This document shows, piece after piece, positions 9,804-18,873 of a stretch of DNA of 64,000 nucleotides; position 1 is the first letter of the stretch, and the number at the start of each line of letters is the position of its first letter. The position numbers were made by a program, and so were the translations under genes. The stretch comes from Halobacteria archaeon AArc-dxtr1 (GTDB taxonomy: Archaea > Halobacteriota > Halobacteria > Halobacteriales > Natrialbaceae). Location: the NCBI GenBank assembly GCA_025517425.1, contig JAOPJY010000001.1, positions 916,217-980,216 of the forward strand, written 5' to 3'. The notes under the pieces were generated by a model. The model was not told the DNA's origin, searched no databases, and saw nothing but the letters and a program-made list of their open reading frames with translations.

Positions 9804-11275
9804 CCGACTCATCAAGAGGTAGACGGCGATACGTGCAGGGATTCGGCGCGACGGCGGCGCTCGCCCTCGCGGGATGTACGGACGTCCTCGACGGCGAAAC
9901 CAACGGGGACGACGACTCGGATGGAACTGACTCGGGCGACGACGGAACGGACGACGATCGAAACGGCGAGGGCGAAGACGAAATCGCCGAAACCGCATTC
10001 GAGATGCGGCTGTACGAGGTTGCCGCCGACACGTGGTCGTTCGTCGAGGCACACGCGGACGAGACCACCGGATTCGTTCCAGACCGGCTCGACGCCGACG
10101 GAAATCCATCCGAGAGTCGGGCAGTCACGTCCCCAGCGAACATCGGACTCCAGTTGCTGAGTGTGGTGGCGGCGACCGAACTCGAGATCATCGAGGAAGA
10201 CGAGGGCGAAGCCCACGCCGCCCGCGTCTTCGACACACTCGAGGACGTAGAACGGTGGGAGGGACAGTTCTACCGGTGGTACGACGTTTCCGACGGCGAG
10301 GTCGATGAGGAGGCAGGCGGCTGGTGGGAGATTTCGACCGTTGACAACGGCTGGCTCACCGCCGGCGTCGCGACCGTCGGCGGCGCGTTCCCGTCGCTTC
10401 GTGACCGTGCTGACGACCTCCTCGAGAGCCAGGACTACGAGGCGCTGTTCGACGACGACGTCACGGAGCCCTTCGACGGCGAGACGGTCGGGCAGTTTTA
10501 CGGCGGGTTCGACGCCCGTGACGGCGACGACCTCGGATTTCACTACGACCTGGTAAACAGCGAGGCGCGGATCGCGAGCTACGTCGCCATCGGCAAGGGT
10601 GACGTCCCCCGATCACACTGGTGGCACTTGCTCCGAACGTTGCCGCCTGACGCCGAGCAAAATCAGGAGCCAGAAGGCGAGTTCGTCACCTACGAAGGCG
10701 AGGAGGTCTGGCAGGGAACCTACGAACACGGCGGGAACCGATTCGTTCCTTCCTGGGGCGGTAGCATGTTCGAGTCGCTCATGCCGTCGCTCGTCGTGCC
10801 GGAGCCCGAACTGGCGACGGAGGGGTTCGACCAGAACAACGCCCGTCACGTGCAGTTACAGATCGACCACGCCGACGAGCAAGGCTACGAGGCGTGGGGG
10901 TTCTCGCCGTGTGCCGAACCCGGCGGATACGACGAGTTCGCGGTCGAACACGCCGGGATGGGCGGCTACGAACGCGACGATATCGTGACCCCGCACGCGA
11001 CCTTCCTTGGGCTCGGGTACGCAGACGAAAGCGACGTCGAGAGTGCCCTCGACGCCTACGAAGATCGCGGACTGTACACTGAGTACGGCTTTTTCGACTC
11101 GATGAGCGTGGTCGACGACGAGATCACCGAGGAGTACCTGATTTTAGATCAGTCGATGTCGCTCGTCGCCATCGCGAACTTCCTGACTGACGGGGGCGTC
11201 CGCGAAGCGTTTCGCGCCCATCCAATAGGAGAAGAGCCTGAAGAGCTGCTCGAACTCGAATCGTTCGGGATCTAA
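9800..11275 (+). CDS. secreted lipoprotein with glucoamylase-like (GH144-type) domain
   Basis: A 491-residue secreted enzyme candidate. RRR at 8-10 plus a hydrophobic stretch and the lipobox LAGC (Cys26) indicate Tat export and lipid anchoring outside the cell. An Asp/Glu/Gly spacer (about 35-60) follows. The body shows the order of motifs of the glucoamylase-like family also found in cyclic beta-1,2-glucan synthases and GH144 endo-beta-1,2-glucanases: TSPANIGLQLLS, STVDNGWLTAG, FVPSWGGSMFESLMPSLVV, AWGFSPCAEP, IVTPHATFLGL, YGFFDSM and ILDQSMSLVAIANFL. Initiation is at GTG 9800; the nearby ATG at 9786 stops immediately. It converges with the malectin/LamG lipoprotein. The exact glucan cleaved is not known. 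Confidence 0.8.
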   Translation: MTDSSRGRRRYVQGFGATAALALAGCTDVLDGETNGDDDSDGTDSGDDGTDDDRNGEGEDEIAETAFEMRLYEVAADTWSFVEAHADETTGFVPDRLDADGNPSESRAVTSPANIGLQLLSVVAATELEIIEEDEGEAHAARVFDTLEDVERWEGQFYRWYDVSDGEVDEEAGGWWEISTVDNGWLTAGVATVGGAFPSLRDRADDLLESQDYEALFDDDVTEPFDGETVGQFYGGFDARDGDDLGFHYDLVNSEARIASYVAIGKGDVPRSHWWHLLRTLPPDAEQNQEPEGEFVTYEGEEVWQGTYEHGGNRFVPSWGGSMFESLMPSLVVPEPELATEGFDQNNARHVQLQIDHADEQGYEAWGFSPCAEPGGYDEFAVEHAGMGGYERDDIVTPHATFLGLGYADESDVESALDAYEDRGLYTEYGFFDSMSVVDDEITEEYLILDQSMSLVAIANFLTDGGVREAFRAHPIGEEPEELLELESFGI

Positions 11276-11314
11276 CGGATAATTCGTTCGCGTAGCGCGC
11301 GCCGTCTTCGCCCG

Positions 11315-14041
11315 TTAGGCGTCGAAGAGTTCCCCGATCTCGGCCTCGCCGAGGGGTCGGTCGTAGAGACGGACGTCGGCGAACTGTCCGGTGTAGTGAT
11401 CCCAGGTGTCCTCACCGTCGACGCCCGCGCCGATTCCGATTTCGAAGTCGGAGCTGTCGGACTCACCGCCGGCTTCGATCTCGTCTTCGAGCTCGCCGTC
11501 GATGAAGATTTGCGAGACATCGTCGGCGTCGTGGCGGAAGACCACGTGGTGCCACTCGCCGTCCGTGATGTCCGTCTCGCCCCAGAGCTGATCGTCGAAG
11601 TCGGTATCGTCGAACGCGTCCATCCGGAGATTGTTCTCGTCGCCGGTGCCACACCACATCGAGTCCTCCTTGGCGAACAGCGCCGACCAGTCTTGCGTGT
11701 CCTCCGTCTGCATCCACAGCGAGACCGTGTACGAACTCGGGTTGAGCGCGTCGTCGCTTTCGATCACGACGACGTCCTCCTCGCTCTCGCCGTCGAAGGC
11801 GGCCGCGCCACCAACGGGTGCGTCGAGGCCTGTCTCGACGCCACCCCGAATCTCGCCGTCGTGGCCGTGACCGCTCTGGTCGACGACCGTCCCGTCCTCG
11901 ACGCTCTCCTCGTCGAACGCCCAGTGGCCGGCGAGTCCGTCGATCTCGTGGGAGACGTCGACACCCCACGTCTCGCCGAGCTGGTTTTCGAGTTCCTCGC
12001 GCTGGTCGGTTGGGAGTTCCCAGTCGTAGACCACCGCCTCGCCGATATCGCCGTGGAAGTACGGCGGAGCGTGGCCGTCGTTCGTGTCCTGGCCGATGCT
12101 GAACTGGTCGGACGGCGCGACCGGCGGGTTTGCCTCGACCTGATCTTCCAGCGTCAGTAGCTGCCCGTCGAGCCGGAGTTCGGGCTGGTCGGGGGCGTCC
12201 TCTGAGATGGTGAGCGTCGCAACGTGGAACTGATCCTCTTCAACCGCCGTATCCGACCAGTACCAGTTGACGCCGCCGTACAGGACGTGGAGGTAGCCCT
12301 CCGAATCGGGGCCGCTGCCGCCTTCGTTGTTGACAAAGATACCGTAGCCGTCGCCGTTGTCGTCGCTGCCGTTGTAGAGGAGAGTCTGGCGTTCGGCGGT
12401 GACGTCGTGGGTGTTGAACGCGACGGCCATCGTCACGCCCGCCGTCGACTCCGTCGGCACACCCTCGGAGTTGATGTACTCGCCCTCGCCGAAGTCGGTG
12501 TTGCCCTCGAATCGGATGGTGGCGTTGCCGTCTGCCCCATCGGCGTGGTAGGTTGGCTGGGCGTCCTCGTCGTCCTGGGTCAGATCGAGGCCCTCGCCGG
12601 TGGCGTCGGCCCAGGCGGCGAGCGCGTCGCCGTCGTCGGCGGCGAGCGCGTTCGCATCGTAGTGTCCCGCGACGCCGGACTCCAGGTCCGCCTCACGGAT
12701 CTCAACGGCGCTCAACTTCGGATTCTCAACGGACGAATCCAGGTCGACGGAGATCTGGTTGTCGGTGACGGTGACCACCGTGCCGGCCGTCGTCGCCGTC
12801 GCGAACCCGACGTCGGCGGTAAGGTTGAGCTCCTCGACGACGGTTTGACCGTTGACGAACGCGGAGAACTCTCGCTGCTGTTCGTCTGGGTCGTCAAAGA
12901 CGACCTCTGCGAAGTGGAGAACCACCTCATAGTCTCCGTTTTCGACCATAAGATCGATCGAGAACTGATCGTCTTGCCAGTACTCGGTCCAATAAAGCGC
13001 GTCATGCTCTGTTCCCTCGATATCCTCGCCTTCCTCGTTTATCGCCGGGTTCGGAATCGGATCAAACAGGATCGCGTCGGGCCACCACGCGACGTCCTCG
13101 AGATCGTCCTCGTCAAGATCGATTTCGGCCCGCTGTTCTGCCGTGGGGTGGAACTCGAGGTCGTCAATCTCGACACCCTCTTCGAGCAACTCACCGCCAC
13201 AGTCGAGGCCGAACGGCGCCGAGAGCGGTTCGACGACCGAAACGTCGATCGTCACCGAGACGTCGGCACTCTCGTCGAAGACGCTGTAACTAACGTCAGC
13301 AGTCATCTCACTTTCCGCCTCGGCATCTGCCGGAACCGAAACCTCGACGCCGACCTCCTGGCTGTCGCCAGCGCCAAGGTCACCGAAGCTGGCGTCGGCA
13401 TCGCCTTCGATCTCCCATCCATCGGGGAGCGACAGGTCGATCTCGATGTTCTCGGCTGTGACGTCGTAGGGGTTCTCGAGCGTTCCCGCGACGGTCGCCG
13501 TGCTGTCGAAGACGGCCAGGAGGGGGTCGTCGTCGAACGTGAGGAGGGCGTCGGGACTGTCACCGAGTACGGGATCGACGGTGAGTTCGCCCATCGCCTC
13601 GTCGTCGTCGGTGACGACGGCGTAGTCATAGTCCCCGGCGGCGAGCTCGTCGGTACCGGCGTCGAACTCGACGGTGTCGCTGTCGCCGCCGTCGAGGTCG
13701 AGATCCTGTTCGCCCTCGACGTCGCCGTCGACGTGGAACTCGACGGTCTGTTCGTCGCCGTCCTCGCCGGTGTTCTCGATGGTCGCCTCCACGGCAAGTT
13801 CGCTACCGCGCGTGAGACTCGTTTCGGCCGGATCGAGATCAGTTACCTCGAAGCTGGCGGGTTCTGGTTCGTCGCCGTCGTCGTCGCCGTTTGCGTCGTC
13901 ACCGTTCTCGTCGTCGCTGTCATCTCCCCCGAGACAACCAGCGAGAAGGCCAGTGGCACCAGTTACACCAACACCTTGGAGAAATCGCCGCCGGTGGCTG
14001 GCGAGTTCTCGATCACTGCTATCATCTTCGGAACGCTGCAT
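11315..14041 (-). CDS. large secreted lipoprotein with malectin and LamG domains
   Basis: A 908-residue surface lipoprotein. RRRFLQG (17-23) and LLAGC (lipobox Cys36) give Tat export and a lipid anchor; a very acidic spacer follows. Domains in order: a CARDB/NEW3-like beta domain (about 65-160), a second beta-sandwich with alpha-galactosidase NEW3 character (about 170-260), a malectin-type carbohydrate-binding domain beginning FGLDCGG, then two LamG/concanavalin-like domains, the second ending with GQFADVRLYDRPLGEAEI. No hydrolase signature is seen, so binding of extracellular polysaccharide is the likely role. It is convergent with the GH144-like gene. A long antisense frame covers it but has no family sequence. 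Confidence 0.85.
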   Translation of the reverse strand: MQRSEDDSSDRELASHRRRFLQGVGVTGATGLLAGCLGGDDSDDENGDDANGDDDGDEPEPASFEVTDLDPAETSLTRGSELAVEATIENTGEDGDEQTVEFHVDGDVEGEQDLDLDGGDSDTVEFDAGTDELAAGDYDYAVVTDDDEAMGELTVDPVLGDSPDALLTFDDDPLLAVFDSTATVAGTLENPYDVTAENIEIDLSLPDGWEIEGDADASFGDLGAGDSQEVGVEVSVPADAEAESEMTADVSYSVFDESADVSVTIDVSVVEPLSAPFGLDCGGELLEEGVEIDDLEFHPTAEQRAEIDLDEDDLEDVAWWPDAILFDPIPNPAINEEGEDIEGTEHDALYWTEYWQDDQFSIDLMVENGDYEVVLHFAEVVFDDPDEQQREFSAFVNGQTVVEELNLTADVGFATATTAGTVVTVTDNQISVDLDSSVENPKLSAVEIREADLESGVAGHYDANALAADDGDALAAWADATGEGLDLTQDDEDAQPTYHADGADGNATIRFEGNTDFGEGEYINSEGVPTESTAGVTMAVAFNTHDVTAERQTLLYNGSDDNGDGYGIFVNNEGGSGPDSEGYLHVLYGGVNWYWSDTAVEEDQFHVATLTISEDAPDQPELRLDGQLLTLEDQVEANPPVAPSDQFSIGQDTNDGHAPPYFHGDIGEAVVYDWELPTDQREELENQLGETWGVDVSHEIDGLAGHWAFDEESVEDGTVVDQSGHGHDGEIRGGVETGLDAPVGGAAAFDGESEEDVVVIESDDALNPSSYTVSLWMQTEDTQDWSALFAKEDSMWCGTGDENNLRMDAFDDTDFDDQLWGETDITDGEWHHVVFRHDADDVSQIFIDGELEDEIEAGGESDSSDFEIGIGAGVDGEDTWDHYTGQFADVRLYDRPLGEAEIGELFDA

Positions 14042-14046
14042 ACGAA

Positions 14047-14062
14047 TGCACCTTGAAGTGCA
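14047..14062. promoter_or_regulatory. palindrome between TATA-like element and start of the malectin/LamG gene
   Basis: TGCAC-CTTGAA-GTGCA is a perfect 5-base inverted repeat lying 6 bases before the ATG of the lipoprotein gene. A TATA-like AATTATTTG (minus strand, about 14068-14076) sits just upstream, so the palindrome would cover the transcription start. This is operator-like placement; no regulator is identified. Confidence 0.4.
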
Positions 14063-14222
14063 CCATCAAATAATTTCGTGTGAATTAATTAGATATTGCA
14101 TGAATATTATTGGTGGGTCGGAGACAGGTGCGAGCGTTCTCAACTAGGGTACTCTCGAGTGATCGTATTTCAACAGTTCAATTCGAAGCACAACAGTCAC
14201 CAAAAGCGCCGTTCAGCGTCGA

Positions 14223-14480
14223 TTACCCCTCGCCTTCGGACTGATACGGTTCGCCGACGGCTTCCCGGGGAAGGACGTTGTGTAGCTCGGCTTCGAGGTC
14301 AGCCGGCGACTCGAACTCGGAGACGGTCGAGCGCTCGACCAGCGAACCGAGGTTCGCCTCCCCGTCGGCAAGGACGAGCGTCGTCCCCTCGAGTTCGTCG
14401 CTGGCTTGGTCGCTCGTGATCGGATAGGAGAGGGCAGCCAGTGTCTCTCGAACGCCGTTCAGTTGGACAGTGTCGGACAT
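14223..14480 (-). CDS. small conserved haloarchaeal protein (DUF5789-like)
   Basis: An 85-residue acidic soluble protein starting MSDTVQLNGVRETL and ending PREAVGEPYQSEGEG. I associate this pattern with a small haloarchaeal family (DUF5789), which is widespread and uncharacterised. The start is ATG 14478-14480. The longer open frame upstream is mostly arginine/proline shadow sequence. There is no membrane segment, metal motif or signal peptide. It is divergent from the next gene. Confidence 0.65.
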   Translation of the reverse strand: MSDTVQLNGVRETLAALSYPITSDQASDELEGTTLVLADGEANLGSLVERSTVSEFESPADLEAELHNVLPREAVGEPYQSEGEG

Positions 14481-14626
14481 ACAGTGGAGTAACACTCGCG
14501 AGTGGCTTCTACTATGTTGGCTCTCTGTGTGGAAGTCACGATTCGTGATGAGTTGCCGACCGTCTAGCCACTGGGCGGGCAACCGTGGCGCAACGCAAAA
14601 GTAGCGGATCCGAGTACGAATTGACA

Positions 14627-15130
14627 ATGACGCTCTCGGAGGAGGTGCGCGACCGCCTGGCCGACGTGGTGGAGCTACAGCCGACGAAAAATGCGGAGCT
14701 GCAGGATCGGTGGGGGATGGAAAGTGGCAGCGACGTCCATCGGTACCTCGAAAACGAGCTGGGAGAGTACTACTTTCGCGACGACGATAGCCTGATTCGG
14801 GCGACGGCTGAGGCCGCCGATCTCGTCGACGTGGAACCGGGAATCGAAAGCGAGTCCGAGTCGGCTGGCCCGCCCGAACGGATCCGGGTGCCGACACTAC
14901 AGACACAGATCGTCGACGTCCTCGCCGGTCCCGACGAGCGCTCCGAGAGTGTGGTGTCGGTGTTACACAGCCTCAGGGAGGCGTACGATGTCGATCCAGC
15001 GGCCGAGGCGGTTCGCTCTGGCCTGCGAAGCCTCGAGCGAAAAGGCGTCGTCTCTGTCGAGCAGCGGACCGTTCCGACGTTCCGCCTGGCCGTCGACCGG
15101 GAGGCGTTCGAGGTCGAGGCTACCGACTGA
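14627..15130 (+). CDS. conserved haloarchaeal winged-helix-like protein (DUF5797-like)
   Basis: A 167-residue protein from MTLSEEVRDRL. Two helical halves are separated by an acidic linker (about residues 66-78). The first contains LADVVELQPTKNAELQDRWG and EVxxYLENEL-like helices typical of a helix-turn-helix. The second (IRVPTLQTQIVDVL to the end) resembles another winged helix ending in basic VEQRTVPTFRLAV. I choose ATG 14627 because homologues, as I remember them, begin here. A GTG at 14585 would add 14 residues. A transcriptional role is plausible but not shown. Confidence 0.65.
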   Translation: MTLSEEVRDRLADVVELQPTKNAELQDRWGMESGSDVHRYLENELGEYYFRDDDSLIRATAEAADLVDVEPGIESESESAGPPERIRVPTLQTQIVDVLAGPDERSESVVSVLHSLREAYDVDPAAEAVRSGLRSLERKGVVSVEQRTVPTFRLAVDREAFEVEATD

Positions 15131-15167
15131 CATTGCGGGAGGGCATTTTCGGGCGTACCTGACGTCC

Positions 15168-16235
15168 TCACAGTTCTGGACGCCTGCGCCGTCGTCGAGC
15201 AGCGAGAAGGCGTTTGACCGATGCACCGGGACCACCCTCGATCGGCCAGCCCTGGCTGCGCCATCCCGGGGGCTCAGGTTCGAACGATGGACAGGAGCCC
15301 GAACACTGTGCGGCGGTCGGTACGCAGTCGTTCGCCCGGCACTGTGGGACGGCGCCGTCACGATCGCGGAGGTCGAAGTGCCGACAGTCGGGGCGCATCG
15401 TGTCGACGAACGAACGCCACCCTCGTTCGTAGGCGCGCTCTGCGATCCCGAGGCGCGTAGCGGCCTTCGCGTCGGGAGCGACGTACTCGAATCGGGCAGC
15501 CGACGCGTCGTACTCGCTACCGTCCGGCCGCTCCGTAATCTGCGTGCCGGGCTCGCCGACGGCGAGTGTCCGAGGAAACCACGTAACCGTTGCCGAGAGG
15601 CTGTCGGGATCGAGCGAGAGGATGCCCGCCTCGACGGGGAGATCCTCGAACAACGCGGGGTCGGCCGCGGATGCGTCGGAGACAGCCGCCGACGGAGCCC
15701 CCCGCTCCGTGGCGACCCAGACCTCGTCGGCCAGCGCCATCGCTACGTCGTACTCGAGTTGCTCGCCGAGTCGGCGGGCGGCGCTGGCGTCGAGGTCTGG
15801 TTTGTTCTCGATCGCGACGATGCGATCGATCCAGTCGGGATACGGCCACTTGCGTCGGATCTCGATCCGGTTTCCTGCGCGACGCGTTTCCACGATTCCG
15901 CGATCGTCGGCCTGGTGGATCGCCTCGCGGACGTACCGCCAGGCGTAGCCGGGATCGGGGAGAACGTCGCGGTAGTACCCCCACGAGTCGGGCGCGTGCT
16001 GGACGACGTGGAGCAAATCGCTATCGAGGCGCTTCGAGCCGAAGCGCGCGCGTTCGCGGAGTGCAGCCGGGTCACACTCGATGACGATCGTATCCCAACG
16101 CCGACGCTTCGTTCCGAGCTGGCGGGCGACGACGGTCGCGACGTCGCGGTCGCTGTCGGGTGGCCAAGAGCGCTCGGCCCAGCGGCAGGTGCGCAACTCG
16201 AAGGCGAACTCGGAATCGAAGACGGGGACGGTCAC
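15168..16235 (-). CDS. conserved haloarchaeal protein with cysteine cluster (DUF5787-like)
   Basis: A 355-residue protein. The central hydrophobic strand IVAIENKPDLD preceded by TIVIECD recalls the E-x-K strand of PD-(D/E)xK nucleases. Near the C terminus a group of cysteines (within CRHF, PQCRANDC, AAQC and SGSCPSF) is spaced like an iron-sulfur or zinc site. An iron-sulfur-carrying nuclease fold would combine both, as in AddB/Cas4-type enzymes, but this is inference. The C-terminal tail is very arginine-rich. It converges with the DUF5797-like gene. I believe the family is haloarchaea-specific and uncharacterised. Confidence 0.65.
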   Translation of the reverse strand: MTVPVFDSEFAFELRTCRWAERSWPPDSDRDVATVVARQLGTKRRRWDTIVIECDPAALRERARFGSKRLDSDLLHVVQHAPDSWGYYRDVLPDPGYAWRYVREAIHQADDRGIVETRRAGNRIEIRRKWPYPDWIDRIVAIENKPDLDASAARRLGEQLEYDVAMALADEVWVATERGAPSAAVSDASAADPALFEDLPVEAGILSLDPDSLSATVTWFPRTLAVGEPGTQITERPDGSEYDASAARFEYVAPDAKAATRLGIAERAYERGWRSFVDTMRPDCRHFDLRDRDGAVPQCRANDCVPTAAQCSGSCPSFEPEPPGWRSQGWPIEGGPGASVKRLLAARRRRRRPEL

Positions 16236-16346
16236 GACTCGTACGTCGCTACCAACTCGAGGGCGAAAACGATTCGCTTCGATGGCAGTTCAGCGACGAA
16301 ACCGGACTGTTAAGTGGGCGTCCTCCCGAGAACCAGGTACACGCAC

Positions 16347-16754
16347 ATGACCTGGATCCGAGCGGTATTCGCCGCCGGGCTCTCGATTATCCTGCCCGGC
16401 GCCGGCCACGCCCTCCTGCGCGACTGGGCCCGAGCACTGCTGTTCGGCGGGCTCTTTCTGTCGGCGTTTTACGTCTTCTTACCGACCGGCGAGATCGCCG
16501 CCGCAGGCTCGATCACCGAACTGCGCTCGATCGCAGAGGGCGTCGATACGATGAGTCAGTTCGCCCTCTCGTTTATCATCCTCTTTGCGACGATCGACGC
16601 CGGCTTCCGGGCGTTTGGCTTCGCGCCGAACGGCAACTCCGGGGACGAGGGGCCGAGCTGTCCGAGCTGCGGAAAACCGCTCGACGAGGATCTCGAGTTT
16701 TGTCACTGGTGTACGACGCGGCTCGAACCCGAACCCGGTGCTGAGGAAGCCTGA
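16347..16754 (+). CDS. membrane protein with C-terminal zinc ribbon
   Basis: A 135-residue protein with hydrophobic helices at about 4-20, 28-46 and 70-92, followed by a zinc ribbon with C105-x2-C108 and C119-x2-C122 and an acidic tail. The start ATG at 16347 (MTWIRAVFAAG) is favoured because the first membrane helix begins directly after it. Similar small membrane/zinc-ribbon proteins are common in haloarchaea, with no established function. It converges with dehydroquinate synthase II across 85 bases. Confidence 0.7.
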   Translation: MTWIRAVFAAGLSIILPGAGHALLRDWARALLFGGLFLSAFYVFLPTGEIAAAGSITELRSIAEGVDTMSQFALSFIILFATIDAGFRAFGFAPNGNSGDEGPSCPSCGKPLDEDLEFCHWCTTRLEPEPGAEEA

Positions 16755-16839
16755 CTCACGGCTCCGAGACGACGGTACAGATCTGGGTGAGACGACGCCG
16801 CAGAAAACGACGACGGTCGCGACGCCAGCAATAAATCCG

Positions 16840-18018
16840 CTACTTCTCGATGATGCTCTCCTCGACGGCCTCGCCGAAGTGACGCGCCGTGTCCTCGGTG
16901 TACAACTGAAGTTCGTCACCCACTGAGAGATCTGTGACCGCTTTCCGACCCTCGCTCGTCGCGACTTTGATCGTCTCGGCGTTCTGCAAGAGCGTCTCGA
17001 CGCGGTCGCCGTCTTCGGTCTCGACGGCGACGCGGAACATCGGACGCTTCTCGATCTTGACGCGGCCGACGACGGCCTCGCGGGTCCGTCCGTCGGTATC
17101 GACGATCTGGACCTCGTCGCCGCTTTGGAGCTCCGAGAGGTACTTCGTGCCGCCGTCGGGGGTGCGGACGTAGGCGTGGACCGCGCCGGCGTTGACCCGG
17201 AACGGGCGGGAAGCGACATACGGTGATTCGGCCGTCTCGCCGTGGACGAAGACGAGGCCACGGCTCATCGATCCGATGAGCATCCCCTCGTCGTGCTCGA
17301 GTAAGCTCCCGGTGTCGACGCAGACCCGGTCGGCTCGGGGGACGGACTCGATATCGACGACCTCGGCGTACTCGAGATCGAGTTGTTCGCGCTCGGCTTC
17401 GTCGCGGACCTCGACTGTCTTTCTGATCTCGTCAGGGTCGTCGGAGTCGAGCAAGACGGCGTCGGCGCCGAGTTCGAGCGTCTCGAACGCTGTGTCTGCC
17501 TCCTCGGCAGTCGTGACGCCGGCGATGAGATCGGTCTCCTCGCCGATGCGGGCGATCAGGTTCTCGAGGGGGATGATCGTCCAGTCGTCGCCGATAACGA
17601 TCGTGTACTCGGCGTCCTCGGCGGCGGCCTCAGCGAACGTCTCGTACTCCTGGCTGAGAATGCGAACGTAGGCGCCGCGCTCGATCTCGTCGTCGCGGCG
17701 CAGCGTCGAGAGGTCAGCAGAGCCCGAGAGGTCGGCAGGAAGGTCGACGGTGCCGTCACCCTCGGCGTCCTTCCCGACGACGACGGCGTCGGGCCGGGCG
17801 TTCGGCGCTTCGTCCTCGGGATCGTCGATCAGCGAGACGTCCCCGTCGGTGCGGAAGGCGGCGACGTTGATGTCACCCAACTCGCGCACGCGGGCGACGT
17901 CGTCATCGTCGACCAGTACCCAGTCAGCTCCGGCTTCGAGCGCGGCCGTGATTCGCGCTCGGCGATCGTCCCAGTCGCCGACCGTGTCGTCGGCTTTTAC
18001 CCAGACAGCTCTCGTCAT
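16840..18018 (-). CDS. aroB': 3-dehydroquinate synthase II (archaeal type)
   Basis: A 392-residue enzyme of the archaeal shikimate entry route. It oxidatively deaminates and cyclises 2-amino-3,7-dideoxy-threo-hept-6-ulosonate to 3-dehydroquinate using NAD+. Family features include MTRAVWVKADDTVGDWDDR at the start, EGDGTVDLPADLSG, the WTIIPLENLIA strand, DTGSLLEHDEGMLIGS and FRVNAGAVHAYV, and a C-terminal beta-rich half. The start ATG at 18016-18018 follows upstream non-family sequence. Its partner, ADH synthase, is encoded about 5 kb away at 22233-23027. The full length matches the family. Confidence 0.92.
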   Translation of the reverse strand: MTRAVWVKADDTVGDWDDRRARITAALEAGADWVLVDDDDVARVRELGDINVAAFRTDGDVSLIDDPEDEAPNARPDAVVVGKDAEGDGTVDLPADLSGSADLSTLRRDDEIERGAYVRILSQEYETFAEAAAEDAEYTIVIGDDWTIIPLENLIARIGEETDLIAGVTTAEEADTAFETLELGADAVLLDSDDPDEIRKTVEVRDEAEREQLDLEYAEVVDIESVPRADRVCVDTGSLLEHDEGMLIGSMSRGLVFVHGETAESPYVASRPFRVNAGAVHAYVRTPDGGTKYLSELQSGDEVQIVDTDGRTREAVVGRVKIEKRPMFRVAVETEDGDRVETLLQNAETIKVATSEGRKAVTDLSVGDELQLYTEDTARHFGEAVEESIIEK

Positions 18019-18125
18019 ATCTCGACCCTCGAAGGGGACCGGCTTGAACGTGGCGGATTCGGCGACTGTTGGTGAGAGAAGCAGGGGCGAAACGTTGAGG
18101 GTCGCCACGACGCTAGTAGGGGTCA

Positions 18126-18821
18126 ATGGCGCCGTACGACGCGATCTACTTCGATCTCGACAGCACGCTCTGTGAGCCAACCGCAGCGCGCGATGCGCTG
18201 CTGCAGAGCGCCTTCGATCAGGCCGGGGTCGAGCAGTTCTGTAGCGTCGCCCAGCTTCGCCACGCCTCACAGGACGTCAGAGACGCTCAGACCGATCGGG
18301 AGTTCTTCGAACAGGTCTTCGCGGCGACCGCCCGACGGGTTGGCGCCGATCCCGCGACCGCCCCCGACCTCGCGGACGCGTATCTCGACGTCTACGATCC
18401 GCGGGGCGTTCGGTTCCGCCCCGGCGCCGAGCGCGCCCTCGAGTACGCAAGCGAGCGCGGTCCTGTCGGACTCATCACCAACGGCAGCGAGGAAACGCAG
18501 TCCCAGAAGTTAGCCGCACTCGGCGTCACCGACCTCTTCGATACCACGGTGTTCGTCGACCCGCGAAACGGCGTTCCGCCGAAGCCGGATCCGGCGCCGT
18601 TCGAGCGTGCACTCGGGGCGCTCTCCGTCGATCCCTCCGCCGCGCTCCACGTCGGCGATAACCGCTATGCCGATATCGGCGGGGCGAACCGGGTGGGCAT
18701 GGATTCGGCCTGGATCGACCTCGGTCACGGCGCGGGTGAGTACGACGACGGTGAGTACGGCCCCGAACACGAACCGACGTACGAACTCGAGACGCTCGAG
18801 ACGTTCGACAGAATCGTCTGA
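18126..18821 (+). CDS. HAD-superfamily hydrolase
   Basis: A 231-residue haloacid-dehalogenase-type phosphatase. Motif I is FDLDST (nucleophile D10 and D12), motif II LITNGS, the motif III lysine is in PPKPDPAPF, and motif IV is HVGDNRYADIGGA. The helical cap between motifs I and II is of C1 type. Such enzymes remove phosphate from small metabolites such as phosphoglycolate; the substrate is not set by the sequence. An acidic glycine-rich loop near the C terminus (GHGAGEYDDGEYG) is a haloarchaeal feature. It is divergent from dehydroquinate synthase II. Confidence 0.87.
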   Translation: MAPYDAIYFDLDSTLCEPTAARDALLQSAFDQAGVEQFCSVAQLRHASQDVRDAQTDREFFEQVFAATARRVGADPATAPDLADAYLDVYDPRGVRFRPGAERALEYASERGPVGLITNGSEETQSQKLAALGVTDLFDTTVFVDPRNGVPPKPDPAPFERALGALSVDPSAALHVGDNRYADIGGANRVGMDSAWIDLGHGAGEYDDGEYGPEHEPTYELETLETFDRIV

Positions 18822-18873
18822 ACCACGCACCATTCGCGGGGCTCTTGTCGACAGCCACGCCGAGCGTGATAAC

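Noticed and set aside
12224-14056. 610-codon plus-strand open frame opposite the malectin/LamG gene
   Set aside because: Sequence is Val/Arg-rich low-complexity shadow with no family motif. The minus strand has a Tat signal, lipobox and recognisable domains.
14949-16313. 454-codon plus-strand open frame opposite the DUF5787-like gene
   Set aside because: Typical high-GC antisense shadow. The minus-strand protein has structured motifs and a cysteine cluster.
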